DNA of 13,178 nucleotides, from positions 1-13,178 of the forward strand of contig JAGNPF010000009.1 of assembly GCA_017989775.1 (NCBI GenBank). Reading direction: 5' to 3'. Each line of letters opens with the position of its first letter. The stretch's first letter is position 1. The notes beneath the pieces are model-generated. The model worked only from the letters and a program-made list of their open reading frames with translations, did not search any database and was not told the DNA's origin. The translations under genes were made by a program, and so were the position numbers. The DNA is from Flavobacterium sp. (GTDB taxonomy: Bacteria; Bacteroidota; Bacteroidia; Flavobacteriales; Flavobacteriaceae). Shown piece by piece: positions 5,623 to 13,178 of the stretch.

Positions 5623-6305
5623 ATTCTATCTGGAAAATCGGAAATGATTCCGTTTACGTTGAATGATTTTATTTTTTGAATGTCTTCGGGTTCATTGACG
5701 GTCCACGCGAATACTTGAAAACCTTCTTCCTGCATTTGCACCGTCATTTTTTCGGACAATAAATGATAATGGGCGTGAACTGATTTTGCCTCAATGAATT
5801 TGGCGAAAGCAAAAGCAAGTTCCAAATCATATTCCGTCAAAACGCCCAAAGGAATTTCAGGATTCAGCAAATGGATGTCCACCAATGCTATCCAATCGAA
5901 ACTTGAAATCAAAAATTGGTCGTGTTTCCAGTTTTTATTTTTCACATACGATTCAATCAATTTCACAACTGGTTTTGTCATTCCTTTTCCCTTGATTTCG
6001 ATATTGACCAAACATTGTTGGTTTACCAAATCAAAAACTTCTGTCAAAGTTGGGATTTCGTGCTCATTATCTATCCGCGATGCCTTCAATTCGTGCAAAG
6101 ATAGTTTATTTACAAAACCTTTTCCGTTGGTAGTTCGGTCAATTGTATCGTCGTGAATCACGATTATTTCCCCATCGGAACTCAAATGTACGTCGAGTTC
6201 AATGCCGTCAACTTTCAAATCAATGGCTTTTTGGAAAGAAATTAAGGTGTTCTCGGGTTCAAGTCCTTTTGCTCCGCGATGTCCAATTTTGAGAATGGAA
6301 TTCAT
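5619..6305 (-). CDS. Glycerophosphodiester phosphodiesterase (GDPD)
   Basis: A 228-residue hydrolase that splits glycerophosphodiesters, such as glycerophosphoethanolamine, into glycerol-3-phosphate and an alcohol, recycling phospholipid head groups. It is a single TIM-barrel GDPD domain at the usual short bacterial length. Catalytic and metal motifs are visible: HRG at 9-11 with PENT at 17-20, ELDVH at 36-40, HDDTIDRTTNG at 51-61, VNIEIKG near 140-146, and a C-terminal FAWTVN and SDFPD. There is no signal peptide, so it is predicted to be cytoplasmic, like UgpQ. It is the first gene of a two-gene unit with the flavoprotein (4-nt ATGA overlap). A TACCTTTG box sits 18 nt upstream of its ATG. 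Confidence 0.93.
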   Translation of the reverse strand: MNSILKIGHRGAKGLEPENTLISFQKAIDLKVDGIELDVHLSSDGEIIVIHDDTIDRTTNGKGFVNKLSLHELKASRIDNEHEIPTLTEVFDLVNQQCLVNIEIKGKGMTKPVVKLIESYVKNKNWKHDQFLISSFDWIALVDIHLLNPEIPLGVLTEYDLELAFAFAKFIEAKSVHAHYHLLSEKMTVQMQEEGFQVFAWTVNEPEDIQKIKSFNVNGIISDFPDRI

Positions 6306-6322
6306 TTACATCAGATTTAAAG

Positions 6323-6357
6323 CAAAGGTAATTAAGAAAAAACGCAAAGTTCCCAAA
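6323..6357 (-). promoter_or_regulatory. Candidate promoter of the GDPD-flavoprotein unit
   Basis: On the minus strand TACCTTTG (6330-6323) matches the -7 consensus TAnnTTTG. A TTTG at 6357-6354 lies 23 nt upstream, at the upper end of accepted spacing, and sits within the terminator stem of the preceding operon. The implied leader is short. Confidence 0.45.
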
Positions 6358-6383
6358 GCATTAAATTTACTTTGGGAACTTTG
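6345..6383 (-). terminator. Intrinsic terminator after the starch operon
   Basis: A perfect 14-bp inverted repeat (CAAAGTTCCCAAAG, 6345-6358, and its complement, 6370-6383) with an 11-nt loop, followed on the minus strand by CGTTTTTTC. It begins 31 nt past the stop of the lipoprotein amylase. A T-run on the other side means it could also stop plus-strand transcripts. Confidence 0.85.
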
Positions 6384-6413
6384 TGAATTATTTTTTTGAA
6401 TTCTAGTGTTGGA

Positions 6414-8060
6414 TTATTTTTCCAATAAGACAATATCAAATTCGGTGTCGATAGTTACTTTTCCATTCGAAACTACAACTTCTTTTCCGGAATAGGCATC
6501 TTTCAATTTTGTTCCGTCCTTGAAAATAGTTCCCACCGAAATTTCCTTTTGACCTTTTGGTAAATCCAAACCAATAATCACTTTGTCCGTGAAATTATCT
6601 CTGCTAAAAGTTCGGCTGAAAACATAAGGACTTGCCAAAATTTCTTTATGAATTCCAGCTCCAACTGCTGGATGGTTTTTTCTGAAATTACCCAGTTTTT
6701 GCCAATGCAAAAGCACTTTTTGAGTTTCGGGATTGGTTTTTATTTCATCCCAATTCATCATTGAACGTAAAGTCGCATCGCCTGTAGTTCCCTGAATATC
6801 TAGCGGACGAGCGCTTTCGTCGCCATAATATACTTGCGAAATTCCTGGAGCAAGCAACAATTTTGTTCCGCTTTCGAATGTTTTTTCGCGTTTTTTGTCG
6901 TAAGGATAACTGTCGTCGTGCGAAGAAACATAGTTCATCACCGTGTTTCCTTTTAAGTCATTTTGAAGAATCTCGTTGTATTTTGAAAACAATTCTTCAT
7001 AATTCATTTTGGCTTCGTTTCTAAAGTCAAAATTGATTAAACCAGTAAAACCATTCGCAAAATAATCCACTTTTTTGTCTCCAAAATCAAATAATTTTTT
7101 CGCTCCAATGTTGTAACCATACACTTCACCAACGGTGAAAAAAGAATTGTTGTCCAATGCTTTTTCAGGATTATTTTTTTTGAAATCGTCAAAGGCTTGG
7201 TCGCATACTTTCTTGAAATCCGCCCAAACATCTTCATAAGTATGCTTCGCCGTATCCACTCGGTAGCCATCAATTCCATAATCGGTGATATAATCCGATA
7301 GCCATTTCATGATGTAATATTTTGGCGCACGAGGATAACCGGTTTTGGCGAAAAAGGCATCCAATTCGGCTACTTCTTGTTCGTAACGGCCTTCTTTTTT
7401 CCATTTTTCAATCAAGAAAGGAGGTAAAGCTACAGTTTCATTGCTTTCGGTTTTTACGTCCGGAAGATTGTCAACCAAGGTGCAATTAATGTAAGTGTCA
7501 TAGGATTTGTATGTGCATTTTGGCGTCGTTCTCACCCAATCATTTGGATAAACGGAATCTTCGGCAGTAACTGGTCCGGTATGATTAATTACGGCATCCA
7601 ACAAAATGCGAATTCCTTTGGCATGTGCTTTTTGTACCAATTCAGCCAAATCTTTTTTAGTTCCAAAACTCGGATCCAATGCCGACCAATCTCTTGTCCA
7701 ATAACCGTGAAAACCATACGTAAAGCCAGTTCCTTCATCGACTCCATCGTGAATTTGTTCGACAACAGGTGTCATCCAAATGGCAGTTATGCCGAGCTTT
7801 TCAAAGTAACCTTCGTCTAGTTTTTGAATCACACCACGAATATCGCCACCTTCAAAACCTCGCAATTTCCCCGTCGGTTTATTTCGATTATAAGTTAGGT
7901 CGTTGGTTTTATCTCCGTTGTTGAATCGGTCGATTAAAAGAAAATACACATTGGCATTTTCCCAAACAAAGGGAGTTTTCGATGCTGCTGTTGCTGTTTT
8001 TGTTGAAGAGCAACTGGCGAAAACTAAAGTAATTGCAAATAGTAAAATTAATTTTTTCAT
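6414..8060 (-). CDS. GH13 alpha-amylase, lipoprotein, MalS-like
   Basis: A 548-residue endo-acting alpha-1,4-glucanase candidate. Residues 1-17 form a lipoprotein signal, LVFAS-C17, so the mature protein is lipid-anchored. The residues after Cys (SSTKTATAA) carry no acidic cluster of the kind that exports Flavobacterium lipoproteins to the surface, so I infer it faces the periplasm. The GH13 barrel is complete: region I DAVINH (155-160), region II GYRVDTAKH with nucleophile D269, region III GEVYG with acid/base E312, and region IV VSSHDD with D382. The start FVWENANVYFLLIDRF and the FHGYWTRDW block resemble E. coli MalS (subfamily GH13_19 by my judgement). A beta-sandwich C-domain ends in DIVLLEK. 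It is the last gene of the operon and is followed by a strong terminator. Confidence 0.92.
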   Translation of the reverse strand: MKKLILLFAITLVFASCSSTKTATAASKTPFVWENANVYFLLIDRFNNGDKTNDLTYNRNKPTGKLRGFEGGDIRGVIQKLDEGYFEKLGITAIWMTPVVEQIHDGVDEGTGFTYGFHGYWTRDWSALDPSFGTKKDLAELVQKAHAKGIRILLDAVINHTGPVTAEDSVYPNDWVRTTPKCTYKSYDTYINCTLVDNLPDVKTESNETVALPPFLIEKWKKEGRYEQEVAELDAFFAKTGYPRAPKYYIMKWLSDYITDYGIDGYRVDTAKHTYEDVWADFKKVCDQAFDDFKKNNPEKALDNNSFFTVGEVYGYNIGAKKLFDFGDKKVDYFANGFTGLINFDFRNEAKMNYEELFSKYNEILQNDLKGNTVMNYVSSHDDSYPYDKKREKTFESGTKLLLAPGISQVYYGDESARPLDIQGTTGDATLRSMMNWDEIKTNPETQKVLLHWQKLGNFRKNHPAVGAGIHKEILASPYVFSRTFSRDNFTDKVIIGLDLPKGQKEISVGTIFKDGTKLKDAYSGKEVVVSNGKVTIDTEFDIVLLEK

Positions 8061-8078
8061 AGGTCATTTTTTAAAACT

Positions 8079-8113
8079 ATTAAGAAATTAAGGTTCATTA
8101 AGGTGTTCTTAAT
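8079..8113 (-). other. Weak hairpin between GH31 and amylase genes
   Basis: The 78-nt gap holds an 8-bp inverted repeat, ATTAAGAA (8079-8086) and TTCTTAAT (8106-8113), around an AATTAAGGTTCATTAAGG segment. It has no strong T-run on the minus strand, so partial termination or mRNA end protection is more likely than full termination. No TAnnTTTG promoter box is present in the gap. Confidence 0.4.
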
Positions 8114-8138
8114 TTTTTAGTGGTTTGTTTTTTTATTT

Positions 8139-10544
8139 TTATAATTGAATTTTGATTTCCGCTTCCGTTCCTTTTTTCCAAGAAACTGGAATTTCTATAT
8201 TGTTTTTAACAGTTTTGAAAGCAATGGTTTTTCCATTTACGGTTACTGATTTTGCTTTTATATTGTGGACGATTAACGCAACATTTTTATCGAATGATTG
8301 GAAGTTTTTTCCAATTTCGGAATTCAATTTGACAACTACTGTTTTACCATTTGCATTGCCATTGAAATTCAAGATTTCAAATGCTCCTTTTTCGAAAGCG
8401 TTTGCCGTTGTTCCATCGTCATTGTATAATTTGCCTGAATTTTGAGTGGTTTTTGTATCAAAATAATAATGCAAATCGAAGTCAGCCAACGAATATTTGG
8501 ATGTGTTTTGAATGGTTTTTATCATTGGAATGAAAGCGCCACCACGAACGAAAACAGGAATATGGTCTTCAACAACGGCGATTGTCGAAGTTGTTCCTGC
8601 CAATTGTTTTTTGTCGGAATAGAAATCAAACCAATTGTTGTTTTTTGGAAAATAAATCGAAGTTGTAGTCACTCCAGGTTTCGTTATTGGAGTCACCAAA
8701 AAGTCATTTCCCCAAAGATAAGTTTCACAAACGGTCGACAATTTGGCATTGTTGGGTTCTTCAAAAAACAACGGACGCATTAATGGCGTTCCTTTTTGGT
8801 TGTTTTCAAAAGCCAAAGTATAATTGTAAGGCATTAATTGGTAACGCAATTCCACTTGTTTCTTGGCTTTTGCTTTGGTCACAATATCTTTGTAAACCGG
8901 TTCTGCTGCAACTTCTTCGTGGGCGTGCGGACGGAAAATTGGATTAAAAACACCGTATTGCAACCAACGAATGTATAATTCATTGTCGAAATAATCACCT
9001 GCAAAACCTCCTAAATCCGAGTGCATATAACTCATGCCTTGCATTCCCATTTGCAAAGAAATTTCCATTTGCGATTGCAATCCGCCCCAAGAACGGCTCA
9101 CATCACCACTCCAAGGCATCATGCCAAAACGCTGTGAACCAGAATATCCGGCGCGCATCAGAATAAACGGACGTTGATTCGAAAAGTCTTTTTTGTAACC
9201 ATCGGCAATTAATTTTGCCCAATTGTGTCCGTAAACATTGTGGATTTCATCGGCTGTTCCTCCAGCAGTGATGGCTTCTGAAGGGAATACTTCGGGTTCG
9301 CCCAAATCGCCCCAAAGTCCGCCAACACCTTGATTGATCAATCGTTTGTACACATTCCAAAACCAATCTTTTCCGTCAGGTTTGAAAATATCGATGATTC
9401 CGGTGTTTCCAAAGTAGAAATCATAAGTAAAAGGTTTTCCGTCTTTATCTGTTGCCAATACTTTTTTGTCCACGGTTTCTTGCCATTTCTTGGAAGTTGT
9501 GAGGACAAAAGGTTCAGTAATCAGTATGGTTTTTATGCCTTTTGCATTCAAATCGGACATCATTTTTTCGGGATTCGGGAAGGTTTCTTTTTCCCAATCC
9601 AAATTTCCCATTGTGTTTTTCATTTCTTTGCCAAACCAATACAAATCGAGAATTATGGCATCGACAGGAATGTTGTTGTCTTCAAATTTTTTGATGGTTT
9701 TCTCTACTTCTTCTTGCGAATGATAGCCAAAACGGCTGGAAAAATTTCCCAAAGTCCATCGAGCCGGCAAGGGTTGTTTTCCGGTCAAATCGGTGTAATT
9801 GGAAATCAAATCAGTCCAAGAATCGCCCACGATTACTTGATAGGTTTTTCGACCTGAAATAGTTTCATAAGCTAAAGTATTGTCTTTTTTGCTGTCTAAA
9901 TCCAAGTAGCCAATGGCGGAATTGTCAAAATGAACGGCATACATTTTTGACGACAAGACCATCGGAATGGTAAAATTCATTAATTCCGAATGGGTTTCGT
10001 AGCCATAATGCGCTCTGTTGTACAAAGCCAATTTGTTGCCACGACGATTCATTCCCAAAGCACGTGCGCCGCCACCATAAAGCATTTCGTCAGGCGAAAT
10101 GTTGAATTGGATTACCTCGGTTGAATCGGTTTTTATGTTGCCTTTTACATTTTCTAACGGAATATGTTTTTGTTTTAAATAACCTGATTTTTCGGAAAAT
10201 AATGGTTTGGTTTTATAGAAATATGATATTTGAAAAGGTGATTTTTGTACAGAAACTTCGATACCATAAGCTGTAGAGACTATTGAGTTTGGGGTTTCAT
10301 AAACTTTCGTAATATTCGCTTTTGGAACTAAAACTACTGCTTCTGAATTTGGATTAAAAATTTCTCCTTTTGGAATAAAAGTAGTTTCGACAATTTTATC
10401 AGAATAAGCCTTGATGATATATAAACCATCGGAAGTTTTTATTTCTAAAGCGTTGTTGACTTCTTTGAAGCTTTCGAATTTCCTGTTTGCGTTTTGTGCA
10501 AAGGAAAGTGAAGTTATAAATAATAAGAAAAATAATTTTTTCAT
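8139..10544 (-). CDS. GH31 alpha-glucosidase, exported
   Basis: An 801-residue exo-glycosidase that should remove terminal alpha-glucose from maltodextrins. I start at the ATG at 10544 rather than the in-frame ATG at 10574, because the later one puts a clean Sec signal (MKKLFFLLFITSLSFAQ) at the N-terminus. The order is N-terminal beta-sandwich, catalytic barrel from about 260, then a C-terminal region resembling DUF5110 (LHYYFDT...LYNDDG near 700). Catalytic features are LDLYWFG (299-305), the nucleophile block GLWGDLGEPE with D413, and the acid/base block WSGDVSRSW with D481, followed by HSDLGGF (508-514) and RPH (538-540). It contains no T9SS-type C-terminal domain that I can see, so a periplasmic location is inferred. 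GH31 also includes alpha-xylosidases and transglucosidases; the GH13/GH65 neighbours point to maltodextrin. Confidence 0.9.
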   Translation of the reverse strand: MKKLFFLLFITSLSFAQNANRKFESFKEVNNALEIKTSDGLYIIKAYSDKIVETTFIPKGEIFNPNSEAVVLVPKANITKVYETPNSIVSTAYGIEVSVQKSPFQISYFYKTKPLFSEKSGYLKQKHIPLENVKGNIKTDSTEVIQFNISPDEMLYGGGARALGMNRRGNKLALYNRAHYGYETHSELMNFTIPMVLSSKMYAVHFDNSAIGYLDLDSKKDNTLAYETISGRKTYQVIVGDSWTDLISNYTDLTGKQPLPARWTLGNFSSRFGYHSQEEVEKTIKKFEDNNIPVDAIILDLYWFGKEMKNTMGNLDWEKETFPNPEKMMSDLNAKGIKTILITEPFVLTTSKKWQETVDKKVLATDKDGKPFTYDFYFGNTGIIDIFKPDGKDWFWNVYKRLINQGVGGLWGDLGEPEVFPSEAITAGGTADEIHNVYGHNWAKLIADGYKKDFSNQRPFILMRAGYSGSQRFGMMPWSGDVSRSWGGLQSQMEISLQMGMQGMSYMHSDLGGFAGDYFDNELYIRWLQYGVFNPIFRPHAHEEVAAEPVYKDIVTKAKAKKQVELRYQLMPYNYTLAFENNQKGTPLMRPLFFEEPNNAKLSTVCETYLWGNDFLVTPITKPGVTTTSIYFPKNNNWFDFYSDKKQLAGTTSTIAVVEDHIPVFVRGGAFIPMIKTIQNTSKYSLADFDLHYYFDTKTTQNSGKLYNDDGTTANAFEKGAFEILNFNGNANGKTVVVKLNSEIGKNFQSFDKNVALIVHNIKAKSVTVNGKTIAFKTVKNNIEIPVSWKKGTEAEIKIQL

Positions 10545-10562
10545 AGTTTGTATTTTTTCGAA

Positions 10563-10615
10563 CATATAAGGCATTTAAGGCCATTTAAGTTTTCTTATAT
10601 GACTTTAAATGCCTT
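10563..10615 (-). terminator. Hairpin(s) between GH13 and GH31 genes, two exclusive folds
   Basis: AAGGCATTTAA (10568-10578) pairs with TTAAATGCCTT (10605-10615). CATATAAG (10563-10570) also pairs with CTTATATG (10594-10601). The two stems share 10568-10570 and cannot form together. The element lies 16 nt after the GH13 stop. No T-run of more than four follows, so termination may be partial. Confidence 0.5.
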
Positions 10616-10631
10616 GCATGGTTCAATTTTT

Positions 10632-12467
10632 TTATTTCAATTCCAATATCAAAACTGATTTGGGTTCCAAAGTTATTTCTTTTGTGACGTCAATATTTTG
10701 TTCGGTGATTGCGTCTTTTCCGCTTTTATGATTACCAATGTTTTCTGCGAAACGAGTTGTGTTTATCACTTTGGTTTCATTGCTGTTGTTGATTAAAACC
10801 ATCACGTTTTCGGACGAATTGTACCTGAAATAGACGTAGACATTGTTTTCCGGAATGTAATGCGTCATTTTTCCGAAGTGAACTGCTGATTGGTTTTTTC
10901 TCCAATTGAACAACTTGGAAGTGAAATCAAAATATTCGTTTTGCCCTGGCGTTCTTTCTTCTTTGATAAAAGCATTGATGGCATCGCCTTCCCAACCACC
11001 AGGAAAATCTTGACGAATATCGGCATCACCATTGTCTTTGTTTCCGGCCATTCCCACTTCGGAGCCGTAATACAATTGGGGAATTCCTCGGACTGTGGCC
11101 AAAACTGCCATTGCCATTTTGTATTTTCGGATGTCGTTGTTGTAAACGTGATTTATGCGTTGTGTGTCGTGATTTTCGGCAAAAATCAGCATGTTATTGA
11201 TGTTTGGATACAGAAAATCATTGGCAAAATTATCATATATTTTCACCATTCCTTTGTCCCAACTGCCGTCATCTTCGTTGAAAACACTTCCCAATGCACC
11301 AAGTAATGTAAAATCCATCACGCTTGGCAAGTGGGAATTGTAATTTTGGATAGCGGCAATTTTACTGTCTTTTTGCCAATACGCAATTTGTGCTTGATTT
11401 TGCATCCAAACTTCTCCAACGATGTTGAAATTAGGATACTCATTTGTTATGGCTTTTGTCCATTTTGCAATTCCTTCAGGATCTGAATAGTTGTAAGTGT
11501 CTACTCTAAAACCATCTAAATCTGCATATTCAATCCACCAAATTGCATTTTGAATAAGATAGTTTAACATCAAAGGATTAGACTGGTTCAGGTCAGGCAT
11601 TGTTGGCGCAAACCATCCATCCATACAAATTTTGGTGTCAATTTTCGATGCATTTATGTCGTTAATTGTTGTTCGTTTGTGGTTGGTTTGGGTAAAGTTT
11701 TCAAATTGATGAATCCAATCGTGAGTGGGTAAATCTTTCATCATCCAATGTGCCGCTCCCCAATGATTCGTAACGTAATCCATTACTAATTTCATTTTTC
11801 TTTTGTGCAATTCCGAAGCCAATCGAGCATAATCTTCATTGGTTCCATAACGAGGATCAATTTTGTAAACATCAGATTGTGCGTAAGTATGATAGGAATA
11901 TTTTTCTTCATTATCCTCGCAAAGTGGTGTGTTCCAAATGGTGGTAACGCCCAATTCCTGCAAATAATCCAAATGGTTGATGATACCTTCAATATCGCCG
12001 CCGTGTCTTCCTCCAGGTAAATTTCGGTTGAATTTTTCGTGGGTTAAATCATTGGAGTCGTTGTTTTTTTTGCCATTTGAAAATCGATCCGGCATTATCA
12101 AATACATCATGTCCGAGGCGTCAAAACTTTTTCTTTGGGCCGAATTCTCTCTTCGTTTTTTCAAAGAATAATTTTGGGTAAAAGCCACGGAATTATTGCC
12201 TTTGAAAGTAAAAACAAAATCGGATGCAGGACTATTTTTAGTGTTTATAGTGACAAAAACGTAGTTTGGATTTTCAGTCCGTTGCACTTTTGTGATTTTA
12301 ATCGAATTGGAAACTGAAATCTGGTATTTTGCTATGTTTTTGCCATAAAACATAATTTGTAGTTCCGGGTTGTGCATTCCGGCATACCAAAAAGGAGGTT
12401 CTATTTTTTCGATTTGTGCAAACATGGTGGAAGTTGTGAAAATGAAGAGTAAAAATATCTTTTTCAT
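10632..12467 (-). CDS. GH13 neopullulanase/cyclomaltodextrinase-like enzyme, exported (SusA-like)
   Basis: A 611-residue amylolytic enzyme, probably hydrolysing maltodextrins, cyclodextrins or pullulan in the periplasm, as SusA does in Bacteroides. A Sec signal (MKKIFLLFIFTTSTMFAQ) precedes the mature start. Residues 20-100 form an N-terminal beta-sandwich (PPFWYAGMHNPELQIMFYG) of the cyclomaltodextrinase-N type, followed by the GH13 barrel opening at MYLIMPDRFSNG (121-132). Active-site blocks are DYVTNH (230-235), GFRVDTYNY with nucleophile D323, GEVWM with acid/base E352, and ENHDT (431-435) with D434. A short C-terminal beta domain ends LEPKSVLILELK. The gene lies between the GH65 and GH31 genes, with AT-rich hairpins on both sides and no internal promoter box. 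Confidence 0.92.
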   Translation of the reverse strand: MKKIFLLFIFTTSTMFAQIEKIEPPFWYAGMHNPELQIMFYGKNIAKYQISVSNSIKITKVQRTENPNYVFVTINTKNSPASDFVFTFKGNNSVAFTQNYSLKKRRENSAQRKSFDASDMMYLIMPDRFSNGKKNNDSNDLTHEKFNRNLPGGRHGGDIEGIINHLDYLQELGVTTIWNTPLCEDNEEKYSYHTYAQSDVYKIDPRYGTNEDYARLASELHKRKMKLVMDYVTNHWGAAHWMMKDLPTHDWIHQFENFTQTNHKRTTINDINASKIDTKICMDGWFAPTMPDLNQSNPLMLNYLIQNAIWWIEYADLDGFRVDTYNYSDPEGIAKWTKAITNEYPNFNIVGEVWMQNQAQIAYWQKDSKIAAIQNYNSHLPSVMDFTLLGALGSVFNEDDGSWDKGMVKIYDNFANDFLYPNINNMLIFAENHDTQRINHVYNNDIRKYKMAMAVLATVRGIPQLYYGSEVGMAGNKDNGDADIRQDFPGGWEGDAINAFIKEERTPGQNEYFDFTSKLFNWRKNQSAVHFGKMTHYIPENNVYVYFRYNSSENVMVLINNSNETKVINTTRFAENIGNHKSGKDAITEQNIDVTKEITLEPKSVLILELK

Positions 12468-12510
12468 TTGATAAACAATTAAATTTAGTTCAACATTTTA
12501 TATTAAAAAG

Positions 12511-12557
12511 AAGGTATTTTAGTTGTTCAAGTTTCTCTTAAACAACTAAAATACCTT
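12511..12557 (-). terminator. Strong hairpin between GH65 and GH13 genes
   Basis: A perfect 17-bp inverted repeat, AAGGTATTTTAGTTGTT (12511-12527) and its complement (12541-12557), with a 13-nt loop, starts 15 nt after the GH65 stop. On the minus strand it is followed by CTTTTTAAT, a modest U-tract. It may attenuate transcription or protect the upstream mRNA end. The rest of the 105-nt gap has no TAnnTTTG box. Confidence 0.7.
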
Positions 12558-12572
12558 TATGGTTCAATATTT

Positions 12573-13178
12573 TTAAACCGTTGTCAAGCTGTTTGGCTTA
12601 ACCAAAATAGACTCCCCATTAACAAAAACAGTCAGGTTTTTGGTTCCTTCAAGCTCAAAAAGGGTTTCCTCTTGGTTAATGGCAACCTTCAAAATCTGGT
12701 TTCGGAAATTAATTTTAAAGGAATAAGCTGTCCATTCTTTCGGGATTTTTGGAGAAAAATGAAGCGTGTTGTCTTTCACCCGCATTCCTCCAAAACCTTC
12801 CACGATGCTCATCCAAGTTCCCGCCATTGAGGTGATGTGGCAACCTTCTTCCACTTCTTTGTTGTAATCATCAAGGTCTAAACGAGATGTTCTCAAGTAG
12901 AAAGTGTAGGCCATATCCATTTTGTCCAATTTTGCCGCCTGAATCGAATGAACGCAAGGTGAAAGGGAACTTTCGTGAACGGTAAACGCTTCGTAAAACT
13001 CGAAATTGCGTTTCAATTCTTCTGTCGAAAAGTGGTCTTCAAAGAAGTAAAATCCTTGCAATACGTCGGCCTGTTTGATGTAGGGCGAACGCAAAATCCT
13101 GTCCCAAGACCATTTCTGGTTGATGGGTCTTTGGCATTTGTCCAAATCTTTTACCAAGACCAATTCCTTGTCTAAGAA
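12573..13178 (-). CDS. GH65 maltose phosphorylase-like enzyme, C-terminal part (truncated by window edge)
   Basis: The final 201 residues of a GH65 enzyme; the reading frame stays open to the right edge, so the true start is outside. GH65 maltose phosphorylases convert maltose plus phosphate to beta-glucose-1-phosphate and glucose. The visible part has Q-K-W-S-W-D then S-P-Y-IKQADVLQG, whose Lys-Gln pair is the family's conserved sugar-contact pair, and HESSLSPCVHS, which closes the (alpha/alpha)6 barrel. GTWMSIVEGFGGMR and the short C-terminal jelly roll (LHFSPKIPKEW to the end) follow. The catalytic Glu lies upstream, outside the window. Trehalose or kojibiose phosphorylase cannot be excluded from this fragment, but the amylase and alpha-glucosidase neighbours favour maltose. 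It is presumably the intracellular end of the pathway. Confidence 0.88.
   Translation of the reverse strand, partial: FLDKELVLVKDLDKCQRPINQKWSWDRILRSPYIKQADVLQGFYFFEDHFSTEELKRNFEFYEAFTVHESSLSPCVHSIQAAKLDKMDMAYTFYLRTSRLDLDDYNKEVEEGCHITSMAGTWMSIVEGFGGMRVKDNTLHFSPKIPKEWTAYSFKINFRNQILKVAINQEETLFELEGTKNLTVFVNGESILVKPNSLTTV

Noticed and set aside
5278..5679. Plus-strand open frame of 133 codons
   Set aside because: Antisense to the flavoprotein gene start and phosphodiesterase end, both of which are well supported.
9330..9857. Plus-strand open frame of 175 codons
   Set aside because: Lies wholly antisense to the GH31 gene, whose catalytic motifs are intact; residue composition is irregular and matches no family I know.
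10545..10574. Ten-residue N-terminal extension of the GH31 enzyme
   Set aside because: It would place charged residues before the signal peptide; starting at 10544 gives a standard Sec signal.

Overview
The window looks like a chromosomal segment of a flavobacterium or close relative (Bacteroidota, Flavobacteriaceae). The evidence is AT-rich DNA, TAnnTTTG-type -7 promoter boxes, no Shine-Dalgarno-like leaders of the Proteobacteria type, a mevalonate-pathway cluster, and a starch/maltodextrin locus of GH13, GH31 and GH65 enzymes. Assignments rest on motifs read by eye; no database search was run.

Left third (1-3780, all minus strand). Read in transcription order, this is an isoprenoid gene cluster: diphosphomevalonate decarboxylase, two tandem RelE/ParE-like toxin-antitoxin (TA) modules, a GHMP kinase of mevalonate-kinase type, and a UbiA-family prenyltransferase that runs off the left edge. 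The gaps are tiny (27, 4, about 100, -1, 11 and 1 nt), so the two TA pairs appear to sit inside the mevalonate operon. They are a tandem duplication with sharp ends. The antitoxins are more alike (58/72 residues) than the toxins (59/99), and a 16-bp perfect palindrome lies upstream of the second-transcribed pair. The decarboxylase gene also carries an in-frame, GC-rich, REP-like insert.

Middle (3781-6413). A divergent promoter region with a GTTTAAAG tandem repeat separates the decarboxylase from a plus-strand TspO/MBR membrane protein. Facing it on the minus strand is a two-gene unit with a 4-nt overlap: a glycerophosphodiester phosphodiesterase followed by a BaiN/HI0933-family flavoprotein. 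A perfect 14-bp hairpin at 6345-6383 ends the upstream starch operon.

Right half (6414-13178, all minus strand). This is a starch/maltodextrin operon. In transcription order it holds a GH65 maltose-phosphorylase-like enzyme (3' part only), an exported GH13 neopullulanase/SusA-like enzyme, an exported GH31 alpha-glucosidase, and a GH13 MalS-like lipoprotein alpha-amylase. Each intergenic gap has an AT-rich hairpin and none has a recognisable promoter, so transcription probably starts beyond the right edge. The exported enzymes would cut imported maltodextrins to maltose and glucose in the periplasm. The GH65 enzyme would phosphorolyse maltose, probably in the cytoplasm.

No tRNA, rRNA, CRISPR array, insertion sequence or transposase was seen. 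No gene-free stretch exceeds about 110 nt.
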